DNA from: Aurifilum marmelostoma
Lineage: Eukaryota > Ascomycota > Sordariomycetes > Diaporthales > Cryphonectriaceae
Assembly (NCBI GenBank): GCA_027559495.1
Contig: JAMXSV010000028.1
Coordinates: forward strand, 2,728,001 to 2,792,000
DNA: 64,000 bases
Direction: 5' to 3'
Shown: positions 25,472 through 36,985 of the stretch, piece after piece
Layout: each line of letters begins with the position of its first letter
Numbering within the stretch: the first letter of the stretch is position 1
Program-made: the position numbers and the translations under genes
Notes under the pieces: generated by a model
The model's input: the letters and a program-made list of their open reading frames with translations, nothing else
Databases searched by the model: none
What the model was told of the DNA's origin: nothing

Positions 25472-26809
25472 CTATGCCCGCATCAGCTCGCTCATGTCCC
25501 TCATCCTGTAGTCCAGCACGGCGGTGACCCAGTCGTCCTCGACCAGCGAGTACCCCTCCCTCGCGTTGTCCTTGGGCTTGCGCGGGTTGATGGCCCAGTA
25601 CCCGAAGTCGGCGTCGGTCGCTTTCAGGAACCGCACCAGGTTGCCCCAGTAGTTGGCATCGCCGGCGCCTGGATGCCTGGGCGCACCAAACTCGCCGATC
25701 CACACGGGCGCGATGTCGTCCTCGACGAGGTAGGCCCAGTTCTCGCGCATGGTGCGCACGAAGCTCGGGTAAGGCCTCTTGGCGAAGCGGCCCTCGCGCG
25801 AGCCCCAGCCGGACCAGGCGTAGACGTGGGCCGAGTAGACAAGGCGGTCGGCCACATCCAGCACGACGGGGCGGTCGCGGGCCCCGCTCAGGTCGTTGCC
25901 ACTTTCGGTGCCGCCGACGATGATGAGCCAGTCCGGGTTCATGTCCAGAAGGCGGTTGCCGGCGGCCTCGGCGGCACGGGCCCAGCGGTCCCAGGTCATG
26001 GTGCCCCAGACGCCGCGGACCTCGTTGCGCAGGTCGGCGCCGATGACGCGCGGATTGTCGATGAGGCGGGCCATGACGGCCTCCCAGTGGTGGATCCAGT
26101 CCTCCTCCGTCTGGGTGATGCGGCACAGGGGGCCCAGGTGGTCGTTGGCCCAGCCTGCGTCGCACGGGTCGGCGCCGCAGCACCAGGTCGCGTGCGTGAT
26201 GTGGTTGTTGATGATGACAGCCAGCCCCTCGTCCGTCAGCGCCTGCACGCACGCCTCCAGCACGTCCAGGGCGCGCAGGCCCGCAAGGTCGGGGTTGGCA
26301 GCCAGCAGGTGCGGCAGGATGTGCGGGTTGCGGATCACCAGCTCGTCGGCGTAGGGCAGCCGCACGCTGTTGAACCCCAGCCGGCGGATCGTCTGCGCGA
26401 TGGTCCGCCTGTGCTGCACGTCCAGCCCGCCGGGGATGAAGAGCTCGTCTGATGCCCCGTACCAGTTGACGCTGGCCAGCTTGAAGCGCCGCCCCTTCGC
26501 GTCCACGATGTCACGACCGCGCGTCCGCAGAGGGAGGGCATATGTGTCGATGGAGGACTCGGGAGGCGGTGGCGGGAGGGGCCGCTGCGCAAAGAGACGA
26601 GCACCAGCGTCTGGAACCCAGGGCTCGCTCAGGGAGGATTCGGATCGCCATAGGTAGGTCAAGAGGCCGCAGGCGACGAGGATGGCCACGTAGAGGTACA
26701 TGGCCCGCGAAGAGCAAGGCCGGCAGGGGGACAAGGGGAAGGAAGACGGCGGCCGAGGAGGAGGGTGGTGGTGGTGGTCGTCGAGGCCGGCGCTCCTTCT
26801 CGTCTTCAT
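25472..26809 (-). CDS. GH5-type glycoside hydrolase with N-terminal membrane anchor
   Basis: A 445-residue single-exon protein related to glycoside hydrolase family 5 (clan GH-A TIM barrel; endoglucanase/mannanase-like). The retaining-enzyme glutamates are visible: acid/base Glu263 in an LRNEVRG segment and nucleophile Glu373 in WIGEFGA. Supporting active-site segments include FNSVRLPY (146-153), IINNH (199-203) and the HVYAW segment (328-332). A Cys-rich loop with CCG-x3-C (210-216) suggests disulfides and an extracytoplasmic location. The first 36 residues are polar with His and Pro runs, followed by a hydrophobic helix at 37-54, so it is probably a type II membrane protein (Golgi or cell surface) with the catalytic domain outside, rather than freely secreted. 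A start at the second Met (37) would give a more signal-like N-terminus. Substrate is not predictable; cell-wall glucan remodelling or a plant polysaccharide are both reasonable. Strongly GC-biased third positions. Confidence 0.88.
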   Translation of the reverse strand: MKTRRSAGLDDHHHHPPPRPPSSFPLSPCRPCSSRAMYLYVAILVACGLLTYLWRSESSLSEPWVPDAGARLFAQRPLPPPPPESSIDTYALPLRTRGRDIVDAKGRRFKLASVNWYGASDELFIPGGLDVQHRRTIAQTIRRLGFNSVRLPYADELVIRNPHILPHLLAANPDLAGLRALDVLEACVQALTDEGLAVIINNHITHATWCCGADPCDAGWANDHLGPLCRITQTEEDWIHHWEAVMARLIDNPRVIGADLRNEVRGVWGTMTWDRWARAAEAAGNRLLDMNPDWLIIVGGTESGNDLSGARDRPVVLDVADRLVYSAHVYAWSGWGSREGRFAKRPYPSFVRTMRENWAYLVEDDIAPVWIGEFGAPRHPGAGDANYWGNLVRFLKATDADFGYWAINPRKPKDNAREGYSLVEDDWVTAVLDYRMRDMSELMRA

Positions 26810-28912
26810 CTGGAGCTCGTTTTCTTATCTGGCTCGACCGAGGGGTTCGCGGTTCTGAGGATTTGTTTCGGGGGATGTAGGTGACGTAGTGTCGGCGGCG
26901 GTGGATCAGCTACGCTCTGTTCGGGGGCTGGCTTGTGCCTTCGACTGCCATATTTCGCCTCCCACCTCGACGACGGGAAAGGCTGTCAAGAACACCACTG
27001 TTTGGGACACGGTGCCTCTCCCAGGCTCGCCTCTGGCTAGGGAAGGAAGAGAGGATGCTCCAGTCCTGGACAGCCTTGAGGAGCAATGTTGTGGGCGGGG
27101 CGGCAGTTAAGTTGCTGATTCAGTTGGGTTGTCGGATTGCGTTCCCGCGATTGCAGCCGGCCCGAAATGACGAATGCACGACGATATATGTATTGTGAGA
27201 CCAGCAGAACCAGCTGTACTAGAACAATCATCAAGAGAGAAACGGGAAGAAGAAGATGGTTCCTTAATAATGGCCCCTCCCCCAGAAAAAAAAAAATAAT
27301 CAGAGCGTTGCTGACGGAAGCCCCGGGATTGAGAAGGAGGGCCACAACAACGAAGGGTCCGAGGGGCCCAGCTCGTGATGAGACGGACCTGAGGCTGGAA
27401 GACGCGGAGTTTAGACTTTAAGCCCAACCAGCATCGAGCACTGAGAGTCGAGATGTACTGGGCTCGTGTGGGGGCTTTAGGTGCGCTAGAGGGGCTCTGA
27501 ACCCTGGACGGGTGCTGGGGCAGGGGTCCCGTCTTGCCCTCTAGACGCAGTACCACAGTAGGAGGACAGCCTGTTCAGCATACCCAGGAGGCACCACTGG
27601 CTGGCTTCATAGTGCTACGATAGTGACTAGTACAGTAGTAGTAGTAGTTGGTAGGGTGCTTGATTACTGGGACAGATGACGGCATACAGTGTTACATGGA
27701 TTGTCATGACCCAACCAACTCACGGTTGGAACAGGCACAACGATAACCCACTCCGGACATGTCACTCCTTGCTCTTTTTCGATTCATCATTAGGACTTTT
27801 CAGATACGAGATGCTATCCCAACTACTCGGCCAGAGTTCGGTCCGGAGGACATACATATACCATGTATATACATGTAGACGCGAATTAACCCTGGGCATT
27901 CTTGTCATACACACACACACACACGCGCGCGCATCCAAGAAATAGAACAGGAATTTCCCTTTCGACAACACGAAGCAGAAAAAAGTGATAGTAATAAAAA
28001 AGGTAATATGTATATATTAAAAAAAAAAAGAGTCTTCCTGGCACGCATCATCACTTCTTGGCGTGGGGAGAGATGCCGTGCCTCGTGCCCTTTTGGTGGA
28101 GACGCGATCTGGCTGACCTCGCGACCCCGACCGGCCGAGATGTCCCAACATCGCCCGGAACCTTCGGAACCTCAATTTTCTGTTGTCCTCTTCCCGCTCA
28201 TTCCGGTTCCTTTTACTTCTTCCTGTTCTTTTTGTGTCGTCATGTTCCTCGATGGCGTCTCCTCCTTTCTCTCTCTCGTGAGGTTGTGAGAGGGTCTGGT
28301 GTCTCAACGCAGCATCGTCTCATCCAGGTCCGTGTCCCGCTCGTCTCACTGCAGTTGCACATAAGCATGCTGGCATGCTTATTTTCCCGCCCTTTCGCCA
28401 CCGGCGCCGAACCCTGCCTCTCCCTGGCTCTGACCAGTTTCCAGTCGCAGCCTCGCATGTGTCTGCTGTTGGGTAAGGTTCCTTTAGACTGCACGACGTT
28501 GCGAAAGCTCGCATGAATTCGAATCCCCAGGCGCCAATTCGTCCAAATCTTATTCAGTAACGACAGAAGGGATGACCCGACTTTTTCGAAAGATTGTTCA
28601 ACAACATAAGGATCAGATGCGCCTAATAACAGATAACGCCGCGCTGAGTAAGTCAAAGGGAGCTTGGATAGATGTGTGGAAGGGTGAATGGATGGGGGGG
28701 GGGGCATTCGGCCTCCTCCTCCGCTGCACGGTTTGTGCATTCGTTGGTGGTGGTAAGATGAGCTTTCGTGTGGACGACTCTCATTGCACAGCGCCGCCTT
28801 GCTGCGGCTAGCATACTGGTCTCGTCTCACATAACTCAGCACTTCATCCCCTTTCTTGTTTCTGTACTATTCTTCGTCCGTCGATCGATCGGTTCGTTCG
28901 GTCTGGGCCTCA
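26810..28912. other. Intergenic region, GH5 promoter side
   Basis: 2.1 kb without a supportable gene. It holds the promoter of the GH5 gene (just right of 26809) and the 3' flank of the seven-helix protein gene. It contains a short TAG triplet tract near 27630-27650, an AC/GC microsatellite (27908-27932) and an AT-rich piece with an A run around 28010-28030. Confidence 0.5.
27908..27932. repeat. AC/GC dinucleotide microsatellite
   Basis: An AC run of about eight units passing directly into CG units. Non-coding, between the GH5 gene and the seven-helix protein gene. Confidence 0.9.
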
Positions 28913-30720
28913 TCATATTCTGTTCATTTGAAGAGGGTTCATGCTGTCCGACTGGCCGTAGTTGGGCGTTCCGCCGCCATAATTGTTCTGACCATAGCTG
29001 TTTTGGCTGTAGTGGTAACTCGTTGGGGGCGAATACGGCCGCGCAGGATTCGGGTGGGCGGCGTGGCCCTGGTCCCAGCTGGCCTGCGACGCCTGGCCCT
29101 CTCTTGTCGGGGGTCTCGGGCTGGAGAAGGACCTCGTGGGTGCCTGGTATCTCGCGGTCTGGCCAAAGTAGTCAGGGGTGCGGCGGCCACTAGCCGGTGC
29201 AGCCGTAGGAGTCAGGTCGTCGGGGCCGGCGCCGCCGGGGGAGGCCGCATCCGTCGAGGCGAGGTAGCTCCGGAGAGGTGGGTAGATGGGTCCCTCGCGC
29301 ACTGTCAACACCGGTGTCAACATGCCGTCCTTGTCCCGTGAGAGCATTTCGTACGAACGTGGGTCTGTATTCATCTTGAGGTCGTATGGTCCGCCGAGCG
29401 CGTCGACCGATACAAACTCACGCTTGCCGCCCATCGGCCGCCGAGTGATGAGCTCGATCCATCCCGTCACCATGGACCAGCGTCCCAGCAGGAGGACGAG
29501 CCAGAACCCATTCATCTGTGGATTATTTTCAGTCAATATACTTGCAAACCACAAGACATGAGAGAGGCACATATATATACATGTATATACATATGCCAGG
29601 GAAACAGAGGGTTGGTAGACGTACCGCCAGGAGGATTAGGACGGCCCCGATGGTGGCTATGTTGACCACGAAACCGCTGGCCTCCTTCAGACAGGCATCT
29701 CTACCTCCGTCCGACGATGCGAGACAGAGGATCCAGGGGTCGGCCACGGTCGGGTCCGTCTTGATCGTCTCCTCGGTGTTGTCCTGGAATACGAAGACGA
29801 TGGCGAAGAAGATGACGTCGGCGATGATGATGAGCACAATGGCGATGCCGCGCCACTGGAGCTGGATCACACGGCGCACGCGGCGGTAGGCCTGGCGGGG
29901 GGTCATGGTACGGATGCTGTTGGTGTAGGACGGCAGGCCCGAGTTCTCGGTCGTGGCGTTGTTGTCGGCCAGGGAGGCGAGGTACACTTTGATGCAGTAG
30001 CCGAAGGTCGCAAACTGGATGATGATTGTGAGGCCGGCAAAGACCAGCAGCGGGATCCACAGGTCCGCCAGGCTGTTGTGGTGGTTGACGTGACAGGTGG
30101 TCCCGAAGCGGAACGAGACGCCGCTCAGTGTCAGGGCCAGCACGATGCCCACGGCCGGGATGCCCCAGCCGGTTGCCTGCGAGAACCACATGAAATTCCT
30201 GCCCACGACAACCTGCCAGCAGATCTGGAGGTGCAGGGACAGCGAGCGCAGGAACACCCACAGCACGCCAGCCCAGCCTCCGATGATGAGGAAGGTGCCG
30301 GATGCCGCGCACACTGAGCTCGTCTGCATGTCGTTGGGCGTGATATCGTCAAAGCACTGGTCCGGCTGTCCTGCCAGGGGGATGACGAAGCCCATGTTCA
30401 TGAAGCACACGGCGAGGACAAGGCAGATGCTGAGGTAGTGCCTGTGCGTCTTATCGATGGGCAAAGCGGCCCAGGACAACAGGAGAAACACGCAGCAGAC
30501 CATGCTGCACACCGAGATCCATTGTGCCGCGATTCCCACGGTGACGAAGGCATCCGAGTACGTCCAGTCGGTCATGGGACATGGCAGGCAGCATGTGATG
30601 TCGCCGAGATCCTTGCACAAGCGGCCATCGGTGTCTGGATTGTGAAATAGTGGTCAGCCTGAGATTCTTAACACAATGCGTCCCCAGGTTCATCGTCGTG
30701 GTGAGCCCTACATCCGCCAT
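28913..30720 (-). CDS. Seven-helix receptor-like integral membrane protein
   Basis: Predicted 552-residue plasma-membrane protein with seven hydrophobic helices and a ~175-residue cytoplasmic tail. Exons 30675-30720, 29625-30634 and 28913-29515 join in phase; the last helix is restored by removing intron 29516-29624. The first intron would be only 40 bases (30635-30674), short for a fungus, so the first exon is less certain. A Cys-rich segment (CCLPCPMTDW) precedes the first helix. A basic loop with a TMTPRQAYRRVRRV segment lies between helices 5 and 6. The layout resembles a fungal family annotated as frizzled/secretin- or cAMP-receptor-like GPCRs. A signalling role is inference, since ligand and G-protein coupling are unknown. 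The tail is rich in Pro, Ser, Asn, Gln, Gly and Tyr (tyrosine-spaced NYG/SYG units), a low-complexity composition unlike the helices. It could instead be a non-signalling membrane protein. Confidence 0.82.
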
Positions 30721-31104
30721 TGCTATACTGCGAGGCGTCAAGAAATGGAGATGGACAGGACGACATTGTGACCCGTATGAGGCGCGCGGCCGATGAGTGC
30801 GAGACAGAGAGATGGTGACGAGTTGGTGTTGTGTTTGCCCAGGCCTAGTGTTGTTGAACCTTCATATAGATGAGAAAGAAAGTCGTCCGTCCAGAGTCTG
30901 CTTCTCTACTTGCCCACGGGAGGCTAATGTGCTGGTGCGGCAGAGGCTGTGTTGGTCTGATCCAACAAGAAGGCCTCAAACCGGAGCCGGAAAGTTAAAT
31001 GATGAGATGATGACTATAAATAATGAAAGGATACCTGAATAGGCTGTCGTTGTCGAAACAGTAATGGTTGTGGTCGTTATTATTAATTTTTGTTTCCCCC
31101 CTTG

Positions 31105-31132
31105 GTCGTCGTCGTCGTCTTCGTCGTCGTCG
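31105..31132. repeat. GTC trinucleotide microsatellite
   Basis: GTC/TCG units with one interruption (a TCT), non-coding, about 400 bases upstream of the seven-helix protein start. Confidence 0.9.
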
Positions 31133-31651
31133 TAGGACCACCAGGGCGCGCTGACCGGGACTTGGTGGAGCAAATGTTGGTCTGTCCGTCTCCTAGAAGT
31201 CTGATCTTGCAACTCGCTAGAGGAGAGAGAATGCAACCTCTTCACATAGTGGACCGTCGCAGCCTTTTTAGAGCACTCAGAGAACCAGAGAGGCCTGGCC
31301 GCGTCGACAGCGGAGACAACAGAGACCGATGGGGCCCCAGAAGATATATGTTCCCAATTCTTTACCCAGTCGGGGAGTCGGCAACCGTGAGAATTGACAG
31401 TGCAAGGTTTCGGCTAGCGACTATAAGGAGAGCATGATGGTGGGAGAGGGCTGTGTGCGTAGATGTGTGCGTTCACTTGGTACGGTAGAAACTTGCTGAA
31501 TTATTTGAAGCAGATATCAAACAAGGAGCATACCAAAACAAGAGCCCATAGGGAGGAAGTGACATACGGATTGGGAATAAGGAGGGGAAGAAAAATTATG
31601 AATCCGTCGTAAGAAGCAGAAGGGCGGAGGACAAGAGTGGGCAGGGCAGAC

Positions 31652-31671
31652 GTATGTATGTATGTATGTAT
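31652..31671. repeat. GTAT tetranucleotide microsatellite
   Basis: Five perfect GTAT units in non-coding DNA. A similar imperfect GTAT tract lies at about 9145-9171. Confidence 0.9.
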
Positions 31672-34600
31672 CCTACCATGACGAGAGTGAGGTGAGATGG
31701 TCGTGGCTATGGCCATGGTCCCTGTCATAGGCCTGGGGCTCAAAGGGGGGGGGAGGCAACGGGCACGGGCAAGGCCCGATTACAGACCAGGATGACCTCT
31801 TCCCCCCCCCCCCTCCTTCCCCCCCCAAGGGACCTGCAGCACAGCTCGCAGGCTACAGAGTAGCTGTAACTAACTCCTCTGCTGTGATGGTACTACCACG
31901 AGGCACTACGGAAGCGCAGCCAGGGGGCGTGGTCGGACATGGTCCCTGCCCTGTGTATGCCCACAGGTTGTGCTAGTAAAAGGTGCCTGCGTTTCCCAGA
32001 GTGGGGACCATGTGGAAAGTTCCTTGGGGGCGTGCGTGCTGGGTGGTGGGTTGTTAGTACTATGAGCAGCCGTAGCAGCTCTTGGGTGGGACTCGCCAAG
32101 GGGAGGAGGAAGAGGAGGACGAGGAGAGCAAGGACGGTTAGAAAGGCTGGAGAGGTCTCGTCCTCCGTCGCGCCTGCACCACTTCGTATGTACATCACAC
32201 CCCACCTTGTCCTAGAGGGCCCTTGGGCCTGAAAATCCTCGTCCCCGGTCCCTGTCACAAGGGCTGTCCAGCTTGGACTAGAATGGCAAGGCCTGCATAT
32301 GAGCCGAGGGACCAGGCTTCAGGCATGCCCTGACCACCCACTAAGCCAACCCACGCACCCACGTCCCCAACAGCCCGGGCTCCGCACCCACACTCGTCGA
32401 GAGATCTCGAAATTGAATGAATCGCCTCTTGGATCGTACTTTTAGTACTAGTTCTGCTTGGCTGCCAGTGGATACTTCTCGAGGGACGAACGAATGAAGG
32501 TTCTTTGTCGACGTGACGGATAGAAATTACCTTTTGTTCGCTATGTTGTTCGCTATGGGGACCCCCCAGTTGGCGGACTCAGAGTCGTCAGTCTCGGGCA
32601 GCGCGTGATAGTGACAAGTTGCGGCACGAAAAACTTAAATACGGAGCGGGAGATTGCAGTATGGTCGCTGGCTGAGGTCTCCCCAGCAGCAGCCTGATCC
32701 GGGCCCGCCGTGGGGTGGTGGAGGACAAGCCCTGGAGGACGAGGCCCATCAACTGATCAGGATCGAACTGCAGGACCCCTCCGCACCGGGGCATTGGAGG
32801 ATTTCCTGCGAGTACAAACCTGTGATGAGAAAGCTTCTGTGGGGTACGTCAATGCGAATCCTACCAGGACGGGATAGGATCGACATGCACATCTCGTAGC
32901 CCCGACTAGAAGAGGAAGGCCTGCGATTTTTGGTGCGCCTTGGTGTCCCCGGTGTCAGACTTGACCACCAATCTATTGTCAGTCAAAGCCCAGTCACTCT
33001 GCTCAGTCTGCATTCTCGACAAGGTCCACGTGTGGAGGAGAGGGGGAGGCGGTGGGCAACGGCGGCTCCTTTGTTTGTCTGACCTCACATGTCTCGTCAC
33101 CACCAAGAAGTACACAGTATTACACAGGCCGCCCTCCCGAGGTGCCGCGGCTGCTGATGTGATTTTTTTCCTTCTCCCATCCCATGGAGATGCGTAAATC
33201 CTTCGAGGGAACTGCCGCTCTGCCGCAGGATTTGATTTCAACGATTTGGGGGCTGTTCTACTGATGTAGTACCAACAACAACTGCTGCTGCCTCACGGCT
33301 GTTGTAACTGAAAATAAACCTCCTCGGTGACGGTGAATCTTACTATCTCTGTCTACTCGTCTGCCTGACGGCCGTTTGGTGTAAATTGACCGGAACTCCA
33401 TGTCCCATGAGGGCTCCTATATTCAACGTCATCGGCCATACATATACTTGCAAAATTGATTGTACACTGCAGGCTGCTATTATGTGGTAAGGCATGGTAG
33501 CATTGCAGATCAATGTCTGTGCCACCCTTGTGAAGGCTTTGACAAAGTTTATCCCACTGTCAGGAAAGGCATTGTATTATTTGGGCCCTCAATTGGGACA
33601 GGTTGACCTTTCATTAGTAACAATGCCATTACGCATGCAATGCCGGAGATTCGTCGACGCTTACCACAGCAGAGCTGCTCTAACTTGCAAGGTCGAGACG
33701 ATCTTGTTGCTCATCAATGAAGATCCTTACATGCCATGTATTATGGTTGTACGGCCCTATACACAGTATCATACAGAAATAATTGCCATAGCACATGACT
33801 GTTCGCTCCACAGCCCTTTTTTTTGGGGGGGGGGGGTCTCTTTTTCTCCCTCCACTGGAAGGCCTCCCTCCAGCTTCCCACTCTTCTACCAAGTACAATG
33901 CATTCAAAATCTACTTTCATCCTCGGCCTGACCAAGAACCGCACGTCAACACGGGGACTCTCGGGGTCCAAATTTATCGTCTTGTTCGTGGCCCATCCAT
34001 GCCTTTGCTCATGCGAATATGGGCTGTGAGTCGCCACGTGGAAGAGACACACCACACTAACACTCGACTCGGGCAAAAGGCATCGGTATATGATCTGACA
34101 TATACTATGCATACATGGTACTGTACTAAGCTTGTCAACTGGGTGACCAGCAAGCCCAGCCTTCCACGGACCCATTTTTCAGCCTCTGTTGACCCTTATA
34201 TCAGCTATGGTAATTTATCACAATGGCCAATCACCAGAGAACGCTGCAGATTCGCGCTGGGGTTCATCTTTCTTTCTTCCTCTTCCTCTTCTCTTCTCTT
34301 CCCCCGTGGCGCCATCGTCAAATCAGCTGCATGCTCCAGGCACAAGCATCCTCCTTTTCCTCCTGTGACTCGCGCGTCATCAGCATGCCGGAATCCGCGT
34401 ATCAGGGGGCTCGGACCAGGTTCAACATCCCTTCCATAGCCTTGCCATGCGCAGACCCAACCCGCAGTCTCCTTGGCGAATCAGACCTCGACTTTGAGCC
34501 TCAACACGGGTGCTCCCTGGTCAGAGTCTAGACAGCTCGTTGGGAACCCGCTTGCGCAGCCGCCAAAAAAGCAAAAGAAGATTCACGCCGGACTCTTCCC

Positions 34601-36964
34601 TTTTCCTTCTTCTTTCTTGTACTACCTTTTACGTTGTCCGAGGAAAAATCCCCCTTCTGCGTTCTCGTTGGTCGGCCTCGCGCCGTCTTTCCCCCCTTTT
34701 TTTTGGTCCGTCGCACTTGCAGTAATTGTCATCTCACCTGAATGCAAGACCCACTTGATACCGCAAATCTGTCAAGTTAGGATCCCTTTCTTGTCTTGTG
34801 TCTCAGGCGGGCCTTTCCGATAGAGGACGGTCGCCTTTCCTGCCCTCCCCTGCCCCCCCCCCCCCCTCCATCTCAGCACATCACAGCACACGCGTGGTGG
34901 CAATAAAAGGCTAGGGCTGAGGAGGTGCATAGCGCGCCTCGGACCGTCAATCCAGGAAAATCTGACTTAAATGTTGAATGTCTGTGCTGATTCTAGTGCC
35001 TGTCCTATCCACGTACTTTCCCCTTTTTTTTTTTTTTTTGGTCTTCTCTTCTTCTTCGTCTAGACCTTCCTTAGATCGTCAAACCTTGGTGCTGTTTCAA
35101 TGGCTGAGTGGTCAACACCAAGAAAGGGGTGGCGGACTGGAAAGAGAGCTCCATGGCACAGACGCACACTATGGTAGCGAGCTAGCTCCCCTACTCTCCG
35201 TCCAGACGGCTCCAGAGCCTCTCTCTGCTCTGTCTCTGATATGTCTCTGTCTCTTCCCGGAGCAAATCATGACACGTTCTGCAGCTGTGGTAGTGTCGAA
35301 GATCCTGTTTCGTTGGTTCCGTCACACAAGTCGGCGCTTACACAATCTCGGTTCCAAAGTAGCCGGGCCAGTCTGAGTGCGAGTGCGTAAGCCTCCTGAG
35401 TACCTTACTTAGTACGTACGTGCTTGAGGACGGGGATACGAGATCCAGAGAGACATGATTTTCTTGCAGAATCCATGCAAGCCATGCATGCAAGACATCC
35501 AAGTCGAGCACGCGACTGCGCAACGCGACAGGACGAAGAAGCAGCACCAACAAGGAGGGGCGGGCGGGGAGTTGGTCCTTGTGGTGCAGGCAGGTAAGTG
35601 GAACCTGTTCCCCCCCGGCTCGTGCAGCAGCCAGCACGAAGAGATTGCTGGTTCTCTTTGCCGTGCATACACGTACTATGGTACTGTCCTCCCAGACCTG
35701 CCTCGCATTCTCTGTGCATTGGTTTCTTGGGCCCGCCAATAACCATCATTCCTTGGGTCCGAGACATCAGATCTCACAAGGCCAGACCCAGGTTTTCTAC
35801 AATGTATCACCACCGTGGAGGGTTTGTCTCTTCCTGGGGATTCTTGCAACTTACTCAAACCTCGCCCAGCCCCTTCCTCACCCTTCACACCACAGCACCT
35901 GAGCCGTTCCAGATCTAGGATCCACCATCCACTTGCAGTACACCGTCCGTCTGCCTGCATTCTTCAACGCACGCCACACAGCACTGCCGTATGTAGTATC
36001 TGCGCTGGAGCGAGTATGGTTTACACACCGGCATCGGCCCCACTCGGGGACCGAAAACGTTGCCCTTGCGCGCTGCTTGTCCAATCTGTCCGACGTGATC
36101 TCCAGGAAAGACGGTGTGGTTCTCTGAATGATCCCCTGCAGACAAAGTGCTATTCTTCATTGGACAAGGCTAAAGCGCTGATGCTATCATGGTACTTGGT
36201 GGCAAGCCTGGCTAAATTGTGAAATAAGCAGGGGACGGCAGTAGAGCCAAGCTACTACCAACAGTCGTCCCTTTTTGCCCGTTCGAGTACCACTTTCGCG
36301 TACACCAACGAATCATGGCCTCTACCTGGAGCTTTTAATAATTCCATATGACTTCATCCTACACCCAGTGCAACGTTCTTTTTCTCACGTGAGTTGGATA
36401 AATGTCTCTCCCTCTCTCTCAAGATATGGACAAAGCCACCCGTGAAGAACGCTGCGTGACTCGGATGCCCTTCGCAGATGCAAGGCTCAACAAGCCCACA
36501 GGCCCTAGCGCGGGCGAGTTGCCTCCGTACCTCTGCTTTCCTTTCCGTTTTAGACAACTACTTGCCAGCTTGCACTGTGCCTCTTGAACTTTCTACCCAT
36601 CACCAACAATGACAGAACCAACAGACCATGATTGAGCAAAAGAAGGCTAAGCAGAACCCAGCCAAACGCACCTTCCAGAAGACGCCTGGCAGCGAGATTG
36701 ACCCTGTTGGGGGGCCGATCCGTAGCCTCGGGACTGCTTACTTGAGTCGGTTTATCGCTCTTCAAATCCTCCTCCTTCGCCTCTTTTCCCGCCACCGAGC
36801 CGGTGCTCCTTCGGTCGCTTCCTTAACCCTCCGTCGAATTGTTTGTTACTATAACTTGTAGACTTAAAATTGATACTCCAGGCGACTGCCGACTCGGCTT
36901 CTAGCCACCGATTTGCCGTGGGGGCTGGGTTTCTGTCAATCGTATCGAGGCAAAAAGAACAGAG

Positions 36965-36985
36965 AAAAAAAAAAAAAAAAAAAAA
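36965..36985. repeat. 21-base A homopolymer
   Basis: Uninterrupted A run in non-coding DNA. No element body or target duplication was seen next to it, so there is no support for a retroposed origin. Confidence 0.9.

Noticed and set aside
25673..26452. Plus-strand open frame of 259 codons
   Set aside because: Antisense to the GH5 gene, which has intact catalytic residues; no family features in the antisense frame.
33795..34439. Plus-strand open frame of 214 codons
   Set aside because: Crosses a 12-base G run and low-complexity Ser codons, with no domain or conserved pattern recognised.
36965..36985. A run as the tail of a retroposed element
   Set aside because: No element body upstream and no flanking direct repeat.
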